From assembly GCA_029641185.1 (NCBI GenBank), contig JAPWGK010000017.1, forward strand, positions 558,001 to 622,000: a stretch of DNA of 64,000 bases. The letters run 5' to 3'. This document shows positions 1-11,021 of this stretch, in pieces (the first letter of the stretch is position 1; each line of letters begins with the position of its first letter). A program made the translations under genes and the position numbers. The notes below the pieces were generated by a model that saw only the letters and a program-made list of their open reading frames with translations, was not told the DNA's origin and made no database searches. The stretch is from Pseudofabraea citricarpa. Lineage: Eukaryota; Ascomycota; Leotiomycetes; Helotiales; Dermateaceae.

Positions 1-1506
1 GCCAGTGCAGCTTTGGGCAATCTTGCAGTAAACAGTACGTTGGAATTTCGCAACCATTATAACTGAGAGTCTAATATTTTCCAGCTGAGAATAAGGTTGC
101 TATTGTGCTCCTCGGCGGATTAACTCCTTTGATTCGGCAGATGATGTCGCCAAACGTCGAGGTTCAATGCAATGCGGTTGGTTGCATTACGAACCTAGCA
201 ACCCACGAAGACAACAAGGCAAAAATAGCAAGATCTGGAGCTTTGGGACCTCTTACCCGCCTGGCAAGATCAAAAGATATGCGCGTGCAAAGGAATGCTA
301 CGGGTGCGCTTTTGAACATGACACATTCTGGTAGGCTTTTCAGGCATTGATGATGCCGTACATGCACTAATCATTTACAGACGAGAACCGGCAGCAGCTT
401 GTCAATGCTGGTGCAATTCCTGTACTTGTCCAGCTACTATCCTCCTCCGATGTGGACGTCCAATACTACTGCACAACGGCACTTAGTAATATTGCCGTGG
501 ATTCAAACAACCGCAAGAAGTTGGCTCAGAGTGAAAACCGGTTGATTCAATCTTTGGTAAACCTTATGGATTCATCTTCTCCAAAGGTTCAGTGCCAGGC
601 AGCACTTGCACTACGTAATCTTGCCTCTGATGAAAAGTATCAACTTGAGATTGTTCGGGCGCGTGGGCTAGCTCCTCTTCTACGACTTCTGCAGTCGTCT
701 TACTTACCCCTCATACTGTCAGCTGTCGCTTGTATCAGGAACATTTCTATACACCCATTGAACGAGTCGCCTATTATTGATGCTGGCTTTTTGAAGCCTT
801 TGGTGGATCTCCTCGGCTCCACCGACAACGAAGAGATTCAATGCCATGCTATTTCAACATTGCGAAATCTCGCTGCAAGCTCCGATCGAAACAAGGCCCT
901 TGTATTGGAAGCTGGTGCTGTACAGAAATGTAAACAGCTAGTTTTGGATGTACCCTTGAGTGTCCAGTCAGAAATGACAGCCGCTATCGCTGTTCTGGCA
1001 CTGAGTGACGATTTGAAAACTCACCTACTAAACCTTGGAGTTTTTGATGTCTTGATTCCCCTAACAGATTCTCAGAGTATTGAGGTGCAAGGAAACAGTG
1101 CAGCTGCGCTTGGAAATCTATCGTCCAAAGGTAACTTTTCTATTACTACATTGGGGATTTGACTGACATAAACATAGTGGGTGACTACTCAATTTTCATT
1201 CAAGACTGGACAGAGCCCAATGGTGGAATTCACGGTTATCTCAAGCGCTTCCTCGCGAGTGGAGACCCCACATTCCAGCATATCGCCATATGGACTTTGC
1301 TCCAACTCCTTGAATCAGAGGACAAAAAGCTCATTAGTCTCATTGGAAAATCTGAAGAGGTAGTGCAGATGATCAAAAATATCTCTGACAAACAGATAGA
1401 GTCAGATGACGAAGGAGAAGAGGATGGGGAAGGGGAAGTTGTGCAACTCGCCCAGCGCTCTCTCCAACTTCTTGGTCAGGGTGGCAAGTCCCACATTGAA
1501 GGCTAA
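1..1506 (+). CDS. VAC8: Vacuolar armadillo-repeat protein Vac8 (5' truncated by window)
   Basis: Exons 1-34, 85-330, 381-1130 and 1178-1506; all joins keep frame and introns are 47-50 nt. The product is tandem armadillo repeats with the recurring A-x-x-A-L-x-N-L/I pattern ([48 protein letters not shown]), ending in an acidic stretch ([13 protein letters not shown]) and a short tail. In yeast, Vac8 is an N-myristoylated and palmitoylated scaffold on the vacuole membrane, acting in vacuole inheritance, the nucleus-vacuole junction and the Cvt/autophagy pathway. The N-terminal acylation site lies outside this window, so membrane anchoring cannot be checked. Order and wording of the repeats fit Vac8 rather than importin alpha or beta-catenin. 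Confidence 0.93.
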
Positions 1507-1891
1507 GCCCTTTGTTTTTCTAGAATAGGTATTATTTGTTTCAATTTGCATCTGGAAGTGGTATGGCGAGGTGTTATAAGGCGTATCTAACAGGGCATTA
1601 TTTCTTTGAAGCGAGCATTGGTGGAGCAGAGGATAATTAGGCTCTTTCTCACGGTAACCATAAGTTGAGGCGCCGATTCTTGCCACAACACCACATCCTA
1701 TACCTCAGACGTTTCCTTACACCTGTTGCACTTCATATTGGAGCGCGTACAACTATTCCATGTAATTAGATAGGACTTTTATGATACCAAATCAGTTCAA
1801 CTTTATAATGCAGATAAGTTATTCGACATTGTATGTGCCCTGCATTCAATATAAATACAGACTACTTCAGGAAAGTTGGTCATCATGCACT
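1507..1891. other. Convergent 3' intergenic region VAC8 / IMP1
   Basis: The two flanking genes end towards each other. Only 3' UTR-like sequence is expected here, and I see no open frame with coding character on either strand. Confidence 0.6.
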
Positions 1892-2518
1892 CTATACTGG
1901 CATTAATCCATCTTCTATCCATCTTCGCTCGCTGAATGGTAAAATCTTTCCAGTAATCTTGCCAATAATCAGCGCCATAGGGAGTGGTCCAAACATCCGA
2001 GAATCATTTGAGTAGTTCATGTTGTCACCCACAACCCAGCAATGGCCTTTCGGAACCTATTGAAAAATTAGTACAACTCGTTTCCAGTATAGTCACACTG
2101 GACAAACCTGTAACATTTCGGTGTTTTTGGATCCTGGCGTGTTCCTCATAACATAATCCCCAGGGAGTCCGATGACCCTTTTCAAAAATACCGCGCCAGG
2201 TTCATTAACAGCTTTGAAAGAGATAATATCTCCGACCTTGATACCTTTGCCTTTGCCATATCTTTTATTGATAAGCAGGCAATCTCCTTCCACTTCCAGG
2301 GTGGGCAGCATCGAAGGTCCCCTTGCTGGAACCGCAAACCACAACATGTCCATGAACATATGTGCCACGGCGAATGTCTTCAGAAGCCCGGCGGAGAGGC
2401 GGGCAGCGGGACGTACATGAAGTCTGGTCGCATGATAAAACTGTCGGCGGGTTAACCATGAAGGGAGCATGGCATTGTTGACTTGCTTGATGGAATACTG
2501 TATATGGTTGGTTGTCAC
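1892..2518 (-). CDS. IMP1: Mitochondrial inner membrane protease, Imp1-type (S26 signal peptidase family)
   Basis: Two exons, 2108-2518 and 1892-2056; the 50-nt intron has a TACTAAT branch site and gives 191 aa. The protein has a single hydrophobic segment (about 48-64) followed by the catalytic serine box GPSMLPTL (Ser69) and the catalytic lysine box FLKRVIGLPGD (Lys113). Exon 2 supplies the conserved GHCWVVGDN and SNDSR-x-FGPLP box. This Ser/Lys dyad peptidase matures intermembrane-space proteins (e.g. cytochrome b2, Cox2 in yeast). The boxes around the dyad look closer to Imp1 than Imp2, which is inference. Met17 is an alternative start and would give a more usual N-terminal length. The gene is head-to-head with mitochondrial IF-3. 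Confidence 0.87.
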
Positions 2519-2669
2519 GGGGCAGTTGACAAGGCCTTCAAGTTTTAGCCGACGCGTTTAGGTAATGATGCATAGCGTGTAGCTTGCTGGCTGGAGCTTG
2601 AATTAAGCTACAAGTTTCTTCAACCCCAGCTATACGGACAACTACTAGCAGCAACCTCATCCACAAAAC
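2519..2669. promoter_or_regulatory. Short bidirectional promoter between IMP1 and mitochondrial IF-3
   Basis: Only 151 bp separate the two start codons, so 5' UTRs and promoter elements of both genes must share this space. No TATA box is evident. Both products act in mitochondria, so co-regulation is plausible but inferred. Confidence 0.5.
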
Positions 2670-3368
2670 ATGCGAGCTTCCAAATGCATGTTTAGCCCTG
2701 CGGCAGCGCTTCATCGAGTCTTCGTTGCGCCAACTGTGCGACCGCATCGAATCCCGATTCGCATCACCAATACCCAATTTATAAAACGAACATCGGAGCA
2801 CTCTTTACAACAGCGGAGATGTTATGCTTCGCCATCATCCGAACGCCGGCTACCTCAAAACGATCAGATCAAGTCATGGTCTGTCATTTTAGTCGATGAA
2901 GAGGGGAAACTGGGCGAGCCTCGCTCAAAGTCTGATATTCTAAGCACCTTGGACCTAAACAAATCTGTGCTCATGGTCGTCGATCTTGGAGAGCCAGGCA
3001 TGCCACCGATTTGCAAGATATTCGATAAAAAGGCGATGCGAGAGGCTGAGAAGGCCAAGAAGAAATCCAGCAAGAACCCTAGTGCAACGATCAAGACAAT
3101 TGAGCTGAACTGGGCCATCGACGAGAATGACTTAGGGCACAGGATCAACAGGATAAAGGGGTTTTTGGGCAAGGGATACAAGGTGGAAGTTCTGATGGCA
3201 AGGAAGAGAAAGGGCAAGAAGGCAACGCCAGAGCAGGCTCAGAATTTGGTTGAGAAGATCAGTGAAGCTATTACAGCTGTTGAGGGTGCAAAGGAATCAA
3301 AACCCATGGAAGGAAAGCTACTGGAGACAGCAACTATTTACATAGATGGCAAGCTAAGCCAGAAATAA
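2670..3368 (+). CDS. Mitochondrial translation initiation factor IF-3
   Basis: Single exon, 232 aa, ATG start. The first ~55 residues are rich in Arg/Ser/Thr with almost no acids, a typical mitochondrial targeting sequence. The IF-3 N domain follows (about 61-130: LPQNDQIKSWSV, VDEEGKLGEP, DLVVVD-like strand, PPICKI motif, KKAMREAEKAKKK linker). The C domain comes next (about 137-230: TIKTIEL, DLGHRINRIKGFLGKGYKVEV), which in bacterial IF-3 binds the small ribosomal subunit. It corresponds to bacterial infC and yeast Aim23. It should prevent premature subunit joining and help select initiator tRNA on the mitochondrial small subunit. The C-terminal region keeps the ARKRKGKK basic patch. It shares a promoter with IMP1. 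Confidence 0.9.
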   Translation: MRASKCMFSPAAALHRVFVAPTVRPHRIPIRITNTQFIKRTSEHSLQQRRCYASPSSERRLPQNDQIKSWSVILVDEEGKLGEPRSKSDILSTLDLNKSVLMVVDLGEPGMPPICKIFDKKAMREAEKAKKKSSKNPSATIKTIELNWAIDENDLGHRINRIKGFLGKGYKVEVLMARKRKGKKATPEQAQNLVEKISEAITAVEGAKESKPMEGKLLETATIYIDGKLSQK

Positions 3369-3697
3369 TGGGATTGCATATAAGATAGTTTTATGTCACT
3401 GATAACAACTGTACTATTAGAATAAACATTGGTGGGTAATTAAGTTTCGTCTTAACTTCCAATGTCTTGATCTCTAAAGGCAAGAAACAGAACTATGCAG
3501 CTAGCGACTTAGGATATTGGAAATGACAAAAGCAAGGTGCTTAACAAAGTCTATCACGTGCCAGGGCCTTGCGCAGGGGTGCATTAGGGATGACGGGACT
3601 GGTGGGACGCTAAGAATTAATCCTCAGCCTCGGAGTCACCACCAACTCTGAAAGTCAAGTTAAGAAGAGTTTCAAACCACAACACCAGATCGTGAAA
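3369..3697. other. Intergenic region / eIF2B delta promoter
   Basis: 329 bp between two same-strand genes. No open frame of note; a CACGTG-like hexamer (ATCACGTGCC) lies near 3553. Confidence 0.4.
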
Positions 3698-5158
3698 ATG
3701 CCCTCTTCCGACCCCCCCTCAACGGCTCAACCCTCTACTCCTGTTAATCCACAACCAGCGGCCACGCCTACAGAAGCACCAAAGCTATCCGGCGCAGAAT
3801 TGAAGAAGCAAGCAAAGGCAGAGAAAGCTGCACGACGAGCGCAGGCCCTTGTAGAGAAGCAAGGCGGGGCATCAGCCTCTCCAGGACCCCCAGCACCCGC
3901 GCAGAAACCAGATGGTGCAAAGACTCCCAGAGGACAACAAAAGAAAGCAGTTCCATCAGCAGTTGAGACGAAAGGTTTACCAGTGAGGGGCAAAGCACTA
4001 CAATCTGCGACACTACCCAAAGCGCAACCAAAAGAAGAAGACAAGACCGTGGAATTTTTTCGACATCTATACAAGCCCAGGAGGACCACGATTGCCGGCG
4101 CTGGCAAGGAAGTTCATCCAGCTATACAAGCTCTGGGTTTGCAGATTGGTAGTTATACGATATGTGGAAGTTGTGCTAGATTAGTAGCAACACTTCAAGC
4201 ATTCAAACGTGTAAGTCAACTTGAGCATTCGATCTACAGGCAGAGGAGCTGGACCATAGAGTTCATTAACCCACTAATGCTAATCATTATTTAGGTCATT
4301 GAATCATACACCACTCCGCCTGGAAATACCTTGACTCGTCATCTTACCTCTCATGTCCTTTCTCCGCAAATCGAATACCTGGCATCATGTCGGCCACTAT
4401 CAATATCCATGGGAAACGCTATTCGGTGGTTGAAGCTAGAAATCTCCAAAGTCGATATTGATATCCCGGATGCCGAAGCAAAAAAAGGCCTATGTGAAGC
4501 CATCGATGTGTTCATCCGCGAACGAGTTACTTTCGCCGATGCTGTTATTGCTAAGAGCGCTGCTTCTAAGATCAAGGATGGCGATGTCATTCTGACTTAT
4601 GCCAAGAGCAGCGTAGTGCAGAAAGCCTTAGTGCAGGCCCATGAGGAGGGGAAGAAGTTTCGAGTGATCGTGGTCGACTCAAGGCCGTTGCATGAAGGAA
4701 AGCACTTAGCTGCATCTTTGGTCGATTTGGGTATAGATGTCAAGTACTGCTTGATAAATGGGCTTAGCCATAACATCCAGGATGCTACTAAAGTTTTACT
4801 GGGAGCTCACGCCATGATGAGCAATGGCCGCTTATTCTCACGAATAGGTACTGCTCTTGTAGCCATGGAAGCAAACGGTGCGGATAAGCCTGTTTTGGTA
4901 CTTTGTGAGACCATCAAGTTCACCGAGCGTGTGGCTTTGGACTCGATAGTGCACAACGAGATTGCACCAGCAGACGAGTTAGTCATTCAGAATGGCAGCC
5001 TTGCTCAATGGCGAGACGTCAAAAGACTCCAACTTTGCAATCCGATGTACGATGTTACGCCAGCGGAATATATCCACATGATTGTTACAGAATCAGGCAA
5101 CGTGCCACCAACTTCAGTTCCAGTGCTTCACAGATTAGGCAATGAAAGCCAGGGCTGA
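3698..5158 (+). CDS. GCD2: Translation initiation factor eIF2B subunit delta
   Basis: Exons 3698-4210 and 4295-5158 give 458 aa; the 84-nt intron joins AFKR to VIESY in frame. The ATG at 3698 is the first in frame. Residues 1-115 are a Pro/Ala/Lys-rich, low-complexity arm, usual for eIF2B delta. The rest is the conserved IF-2B Rossmann-like domain: VHPAIQALGLQIG, an alpha-helical half with PPGNTLTRHL, SMGNAIRWLK, then GDVILTYAKSSVV, FRVIVVDSRP, EGKHLAASL, GAHAMMSNGRLFSRIGTALVAM and PVLVLCETIKF. The delta subunit belongs to the regulatory core (alpha/beta/delta) of the GDP-GTP exchange factor for eIF2 and senses phosphorylated eIF2alpha. Length and arm separate it from alpha and beta subunits. 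Confidence 0.93.
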
Positions 5159-5624
5159 ACGTTCTTATGCAGCGTTGGAAGTTTGAGTTGCGGATGCTCT
5201 CCTTGGGACCATCAATAGAACGGAGAAGGTTCTATGGAAATTCGGCAGCTAACAGAAATACCCAGGACAACACCGAAAGTGCCGGGTATTCTGGAGTTTA
5301 TATCTTACTCCGAAGGGTTCTCGGTAATTTGATACCACGAATCTACCCAAGACATAGAGTTGCTAAGAGGCTTGCTATCTACAGGTTAAGCTGGGAAGGT
5401 GTACTATATGTAGCGTGAGAAACAATCAGCTTAGTCCATGATTCACTACGTTCCAATTTGAGTGACCTCGAAATCAGCATTCAAGATTGTAGAATGAAGC
5501 CCAATCTGAATTTTAACAGCCATCTGACGTGGCCTGCTTTGTTTATTTTAATGCATAGCCCAGCTCGAATCATACAACATCCCTAGGTATCCCAGCAGCT
5601 CCAATCCCCCAATCATGGCACTTC
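5159..5624. other. Convergent intergenic region
   Basis: Between the eIF2B delta stop and the 3' end of the small complex I gene. Open stretches exist (e.g. 5167-5418) but have no recognisable domain, so I leave them as 3' UTR/spacer. Confidence 0.5.
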
Positions 5625-5950
5625 TTATAATTCTCCATTGGCCGCTCTCTCTGCTCTCCTTGCGCGCTTCTCCAATAAGCTCTGCCTCCGCTCTGCTAGA
5701 ACAGACTTCTGGTTATGCTCAACGCCCTGAAGCCAGTATCCAAAACTTGCTCCTGTGCCCGCGAATAGTGGGTAGACCCATAGTGACTCCTTGGCGAGTA
5801 TAGGACGCATTTCAATGCCGAGCTGCCAAAGACGAACTGCCACGCCTATGAAGAAAACCCCCTTAATTAGCTGTCCGGGCTCGAGTGGTATAAGTAAATG
5901 GTGGGGGAGAACCAACCAAAGCCGCCCCAGAAGATGACCTTGGAAACCAT
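5625..5950 (-). CDS. Small mitochondrial complex I accessory subunit (14 kDa-subunit-like), probable
   Basis: Two exons, 5917-5950 and 5845-5625; the 71-nt intron has a GCTAAT branch site and the product is 84 aa. The N-terminus MVSKVIFWGGFGVAVRLWQLGIE runs straight into a first hydrophobic segment. A second segment is YPLFAGTGASFGYWL (about 41-55). The C-terminus is a charged helix rich in Arg/Lys/Glu (LLEKRARRAERA). This layout and the RLWQLGIEMRP motif match what I recall of fungal proteins annotated as NADH-ubiquinone oxidoreductase 14 kDa subunit, likely an inner-membrane accessory subunit. The gene model is firm (the splice restores WGGFGVAVRL); the subunit name is from memory and less sure. 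Confidence 0.68.
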
Positions 5951-6269
5951 TGTGAATTCTGAGTGCGGATATTTTGTTTGAGAGAGATTCGGATGAGCTG
6001 GCAGATGAGGAAGAAGGTGTTCCGGACTGTGAAATGTGGTTGTTCGTCCGCAATGCCGGCGTGAATATGGACTGAGCAAGCTTGAGGTTGCTTGATTGTC
6101 ACCAGAATTAAGCGCCGACTCGCGCTAAAGTCGATCTTAGTGCAGTATCACGTGCAATGAACCTGGCAACCTTGCTTCTCGCGACCAGATAGTCCATCTC
6201 TCCTCTCACAAGCAAACCGGTCTTAGGACACAGACATGCCATCCATTGTCGCGAATCAATCCATTCAAC
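5951..6269. promoter_or_regulatory. Divergent promoter region, complex I subunit / Shg1
   Basis: 319 bp between two start codons on opposite strands. Contains an ATCACGTGCA E-box-like site near 6149 and, at 6236-6313, a short upstream reading frame overlapping the Shg1 start (see separate entry). Confidence 0.5.
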
Positions 6270-6313
6270 ATGGCATTTGCGACGCCTTATACCAAAGATG
6301 CCAAAGCCAATGA
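6236..6313 (+). promoter_or_regulatory. Overlapping upstream ORF (uORF) of the Shg1-like gene
   Basis: An ATG at 6236 lies 34 bases before the main ATG in a different frame and runs 25 codons to a TGA at 6311-6313, past the main start at 6270. If the transcript begins upstream of 6236, ribosomes using it would bypass the Shg1 start, a known repressive arrangement. The transcription start is unknown, so it may lie outside the mRNA. Confidence 0.4.
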
Positions 6314-8603
6314 AGGCCCTGCGCGAAAGAAGCTCAAAACCTCCGATCTACCGCTGGCATCTGCGACAAGAGCTGCCATTGAATCACTAGCACTCGCATT
6401 CAAGAAAAAGGGAAACCATGATGTACTTCGAAAACAAATTTGGCACGATCTTGAGAGTAGTGTATGTGGAGAAGGATATACGAGTCCATCTTTGATACTG
6501 ATTTGGCAATAGAATTTCGAAGAAGGGTTCAAATCTACACTTCTTGCTGTTGCCGAAGAGGAGCTGGACAAAAATACCTCTCAGCTACTCAAACTTGATC
6601 GCAACAAGGCGGCACTTCTTATCGAAGGTGCGGTCGATCGGGCCGGGGTGTATGGCACAGCGGAGCAAATGATTGATCAGCTCATCGATGCACACATTGA
6701 GGACATCGAAAAAGGCGTCCGAAGCCTACGAGAGAAAGATATTGGCGAAGAGGCAGCAAGAGCGGAACAGCTTAGAGGTGGCAAAACGGACGAGCAGTAC
6801 GCTGCAGAGGCCGCTGAGAAAAGAGCTGCGCGGGAGGAAGTGAGGACGCAGGAGCGTGAGAAGGAACGGGTAGCAGTAGAAGAGCGGCGCAAAATCGACA
6901 AGGCTCGCAGACGAGAAGAGGAAAAGAAGATTGAGATTGAACAAGAGAAGAAAAGGGCTGAACGAGAAGCTAGAAGGAAAGCGGAAGACGAACTACGGTC
7001 CAAGGAAAGAGAACGAGAAAGAGAAAAAGAAAAAGAGCGTGACAGAGAGAGGGACAGGACAAGGGATAGAGATAGGGGTAGAGGGGAGAGAGACAGAGAT
7101 CGCGACTACGACCGAGACCACGATCGATCAAGACGCCATGATGAACCTACCAGCCGAAGGGATTCTGTAAGGGATGGCAAGGACTCAGAGTCAAAATCAG
7201 AGCTTACGAAGGAGGACATTGAGCGTTTAGAACAAGAAGCATTGAACGATCTTCTAAAGGAAGGGAAGCGTGTTTCTCAAAGGTCACGACATCAAGTGGA
7301 ATTAGAAGTTGACAGAACGCTTGCACCTCCCCCTCGCAAGACGATGCCAGCCTCAGCTATCAAGCCAATCTCACGAGACTCCCCTACAGCTAAAACAGCC
7401 GACTCAAAGAAAACCAACCCTGATGAAAAATCAAAGGAGCCCGAATTCAAACCTCCAGCAGGCCCAAGTGCTATGAGGAAGCAGGCAGAAGAGAAACCCG
7501 AAAGTCGAGATCGAAGAACGAGAAGTAGGAGTCGAGAACATCATTCTGTGCGACGGTCAAGCCGAGATAGCAGCCGGAGTCGACGAAAAGATGACCGTCG
7601 TACTCGAGATCCGTCCCGCAATCGCGATGAACGAGTCGACAAGGAGAAAGACCCGGACCGTACACGACGTGCTAGTCCTGACCGTAGCGACCGCCGACGT
7701 CGAGATTCTAGGGACCGGGATGATCGTCGGCGTAGGGATAGCAGAGATAGGGATGATAGACCACGAAGAGACAGCAGAGACCGGACTGATCGTCGAGATC
7801 GAGACCGAGACCGAGACCGCTCTCGTTCTCGAGATCGCCGCAGAAGTTATCGCTCTCGCAGTCGAAGTCGAGATCGTGTGCGGGATAGAGCACGAGCTAG
7901 GACTCCACCTCGTCTCTTGCCATCTGGGGCTCCTGATATGGAACCTTGGAAGAAAGCTGAAGTTCAAAAGAGGGAAGAGGAGGCCAAGGCATACCTAGCC
8001 GCTCAGAAAGAAGCTCGTGAAAAGGGTCTTCCCATTCCTGGATGGAACGATAGGCCCCAAAGGAAAGATATTGCCTCCACGCCTAGACGGCCCGAAAATG
8101 AAGCGGTTTCTAGCCCAGTTTCTACAAGAACAAAGGAGAGAGACTTGGAGAGAGACCGTGATATTGATCGAGCACCAAGAGCCACAAGAGGACGAAGCAG
8201 ATCGCGAACGCCAATCGGACGACGTGGAAGTAGGACGCAAAGAAGTACTAGTCCGCTAAACATCGACCGTTATGTGCCAGGGGCTTCTTCGACCAGACGT
8301 GGAAGCACTGTTGCTCGCAGTCCCGTCAGAAGAAGAGATCGCAGTCGGGATAGGGATAGAGATCGTCGTACAAGAGACGACGATGAGGATAGGCCCCGGC
8401 GACGATCTCGCTCGCGTAGTCGCAGAAGGGACAGAAGCAGAGATCGAGAGAGAACACGAGCCCGGAGCAGATCCAGAAGTCCTTATGTGCGGAAGGAGAG
8501 AGAATCTAGAAGAGAACGCAGCAGAAGCCGTGATCGTGAAAGAAGACGCGATAGGAGTCGTAGCAGAAACAGGGATAGAGACCGTAGGAGAAGCAGAAGT
8601 TAG
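6270..8603 (+). CDS. SHG1: Set1/COMPASS subunit Shg1-like protein with long RS/RD-rich tail
   Basis: Exons 6270-6461 and 6513-8603 give 760 aa. Residues about 33-125 form a BOD1/SHG1-type helical domain (AFKKKGNHDVLRKQIW, ELDKNTSQLLKLDRNKAALLIEGAVDR, YGTAEQMIDQLIDAHI). In yeast, Shg1 belongs to the Set1 H3K4 methyltransferase complex; here it should be nuclear. Residues about 140-230 are a charged Glu/Arg coiled-coil. From about 165 to the end the protein is dominated by Arg-Asp, Arg-Ser and Arg-Glu repeats (RDRDRDRD, SRSRSRDR) like SR splicing proteins, with an ordered-looking patch near 540-590 (PDMEPWKKAEVQKREEEAKAYL). The tail is far longer than the domain itself. Open frames on the other strand here are mirrors of the repeats. 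Confidence 0.83.
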
Positions 8604-9079
8604 GATGGGCCAGCTTGTAACTCTATATGTTATACTTAATTGTACAATATGTCCTGCAATGGCAGCAGGAAACATTATGCTGCAGCCAATGAAGTAACAT
8701 TTTCATTCGTTTTCTCGTTTTCTTCCGGCGCGTGGGAGATCAGATGACATCACCCGGATCTCTGGTGCCGTCCGACTTAGTCACTTTGCCCTCAATCTTC
8801 TCTCCTCTCCGGATGTCCCAGGATGTCGCTTGGATAAAAGTTCTATGTAAGCATGTTTCTTCCCACATCTACTCCACAGACTGTTCTCGCATCGTGGAAC
8901 AACGAATGTTTTGTTCGGTGGTTTTAGCTTCTGCACGTGCTTTACCGCCACATCCGTTAGTACTACTCATCCATCCCTTAAGAGCTCCTTCTTCCCAACA
9001 TTCAAATTGATCTTTTTGTGTCTTCCCGAGGTTGGGAAGAAGGCATGGATCATTTGCTTCCAATACATCATTACAAAGT
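8604..9079. other. Intergenic region / ATG22 promoter and 5' leader
   Basis: 476 bp between tandem genes. It contains a pyrimidine-rich stretch (8700-8730) and no convincing coding frame. An out-of-frame ATG at 9045 lies in the likely ATG22 leader. Confidence 0.4.
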
Positions 9080-11021
9080 ATGATAACCCCGAAGACGACA
9101 GGCATGGAGGAGGCGGCGGGTATGCAGCGAGCGTCGCGGTATCCGGAAGAAGATACCAGGCTCACGACGAAGAGAGAGTTGATGGGCTGGTATGCTTATG
9201 GGCTTGCAGCGGAGGTGTTCGCGGTATGTGGTGTTGGTAAGTCGGATCAGATCAGATTATCACCCCTCGCCAAGCATATCTGGACGATGATGCTGATCTG
9301 CACTTAAGGTTCGTTTATTCCGGTCACCCTGGAGCAATTGGCTCGAGTAAATGGGGTTTTGTATGATGACCGGTCAACTTCATGTATCGCCAAAGATACC
9401 ACAGATACTGGTTCTTCAGTCACGAGACTGCTCATTCGAGCGGCCACCCATAAAGATAATAGTCAATGTGTCGTACAGCTCCTTGGTCACGAAATCACGA
9501 CGTCCAGCCTTGCCATGTACACGTTCTCGGTTAGTGTCTTGGTGCAGGCACTTGTTCTTGTGTCTTTCAGCTCTGTTGCTGATCATGGTAAACTATCTGT
9601 CGAGTAAATGAATTCGATGCGTTCTTTGATCTAATTGATTCATAGGCAGATATCGGAAAAGGCTACTTCTGACCTTTGGATACACTGGAGCAACTGCTTG
9701 TATGCTTTTCCTCTTGGTGGTTCCCAGCATATATTTTATTGGATGCATTCTAACAGTAATCGGCGTTGCTTGCCTTGGATCATCATTTGTTCTTTTGAAC
9801 TCTTTTTTACCCCTACTTGTTCTTAATCATCCGCAAGTTCAGAGCCAAAATCGGCCAATCATGCTGGAAACTGTATCGGGCAGAGGATCGACTTCAGAGG
9901 ATGATGGTCTCGATCATATTCCTACTTTAGCACCCGGGAAAGCTGGCTTTGATGTGGATCCTACCGAACTCCAGATCTCCTCGACTATCTCGGCAAAAGG
10001 AGTCGGAATTGGTTATGCAGCCTCGGTATTTGTTCAGATCATGAGTATCGTACTTCTGTATGTGATGTCCAAGGGTACAGATTCGAGAATCTCGACAACG
10101 CTCCCACTTCGACTGGTGCTATTCTTCGTCGGAGTGTGGTGGTTTGTGTTTACAATCCCCACCCAGCTTTTCCTTCGAGATCGGCCTGGCCCACCACTTC
10201 ACGCGAGCATGGCTGGAAAATCAATTACGTGGCGATCATCACTTGCATATGTTTCCTTTGCATGGAAGTCCCTATGGAAGACAATCAAGGTCGCAGCCAA
10301 ATTAAGAGAGGTGGTAATATTTCTGTGCGCATGGTTCCTGCTCTCGGATGCAGTCGCCACGGTCTCTGCCACCGCGATTCTGTTTGCCCGGACTGAGTTA
10401 GGAATGAGCACAGTTCAAGTTGCCGTCCTCTCCATTGTAGCAACCTCGTCGGGTATTCTCGGCGCTTTTGCCTGGCCACTGATCTCGCGGCGCTTCGAGT
10501 TGAAGACCAACCATACCATCGTCAGTTGCGTCTGTCTGATGGAGATCATCCCCATGTACGGACTAGCCGGCTACCTACCCTTCGTGCAATCCTGGGGCGT
10601 GGGTGGTCTACAACAAGCATGGGAAATCTACCCCTTAGGACTGATCCACGGCTTCGTCATGGGCGGTCTCTCATCCTACTGCCGAAGTTTCTTCGGTCGC
10701 TTAATCCCTCCCGGAAGCGAGGCGGCCTTCTATGCTCTATACGCGATTACTGATAAAGGCAGCTCAGCGGTGGGACCAGCAATCGTAGGAGCTATCGTGG
10801 ATGCTACAGGCTCCATCAGACCAGCTTTTGGCTTCCTCGCGGTCCTCATAGCTATCCCCGCACCGCTGATCTTCATGGTCAATGTCGAGAAGGGTCAGCG
10901 GGATGCGGATCAGATGGCGAAGACGATGAAGGCTACGGGAGGGAACGATGATACCGATGCTCGGTCCGGCAACGCGTACCGTGAGGAACAGTCGGAGGGG
11001 CTACTGGCTGTTGGAAGGTGA
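9080..11021 (+). CDS. atg22: Vacuolar effluxer, autophagy-related protein 22-like (MFS)
   Basis: Exons 9080-9236, 9309-9587 and 9646-11021 give 603 aa; introns are 72 and 58 nt. The N-terminus has the Atg22 signature EDTRLTTKRELMGWYAYGLA, then [22 protein letters not shown] across intron 1. About 11-12 hydrophobic segments follow, with a loop GRYRK after segment 2 that is the usual basic loop of major facilitators. A polar cytosolic loop (about 205-260) separates the halves. Conserved late motifs are YPLGLIHGFVMGGLSSYCRSFF, IPPGSEAAFYALYAITDKGSS and PAIVGAIVDATG. In yeast, Atg22 exports amino acids, leucine for example, from the vacuole after autophagic breakdown. Fungi often have several paralogues; this could be one of them. 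Confidence 0.92.

Noticed and set aside
6677..8675. Long open frames on both strands across the Shg1 gene
   Set aside because: They mirror the Arg-Asp/Arg-Ser repeat DNA; composition alone keeps all frames open.
8869..9240. Alternative starts and overlapping frames upstream of ATG22
   Set aside because: Only the frame with the ATG at 9080 leads into the EDTRLTTKRELMGWY signature.
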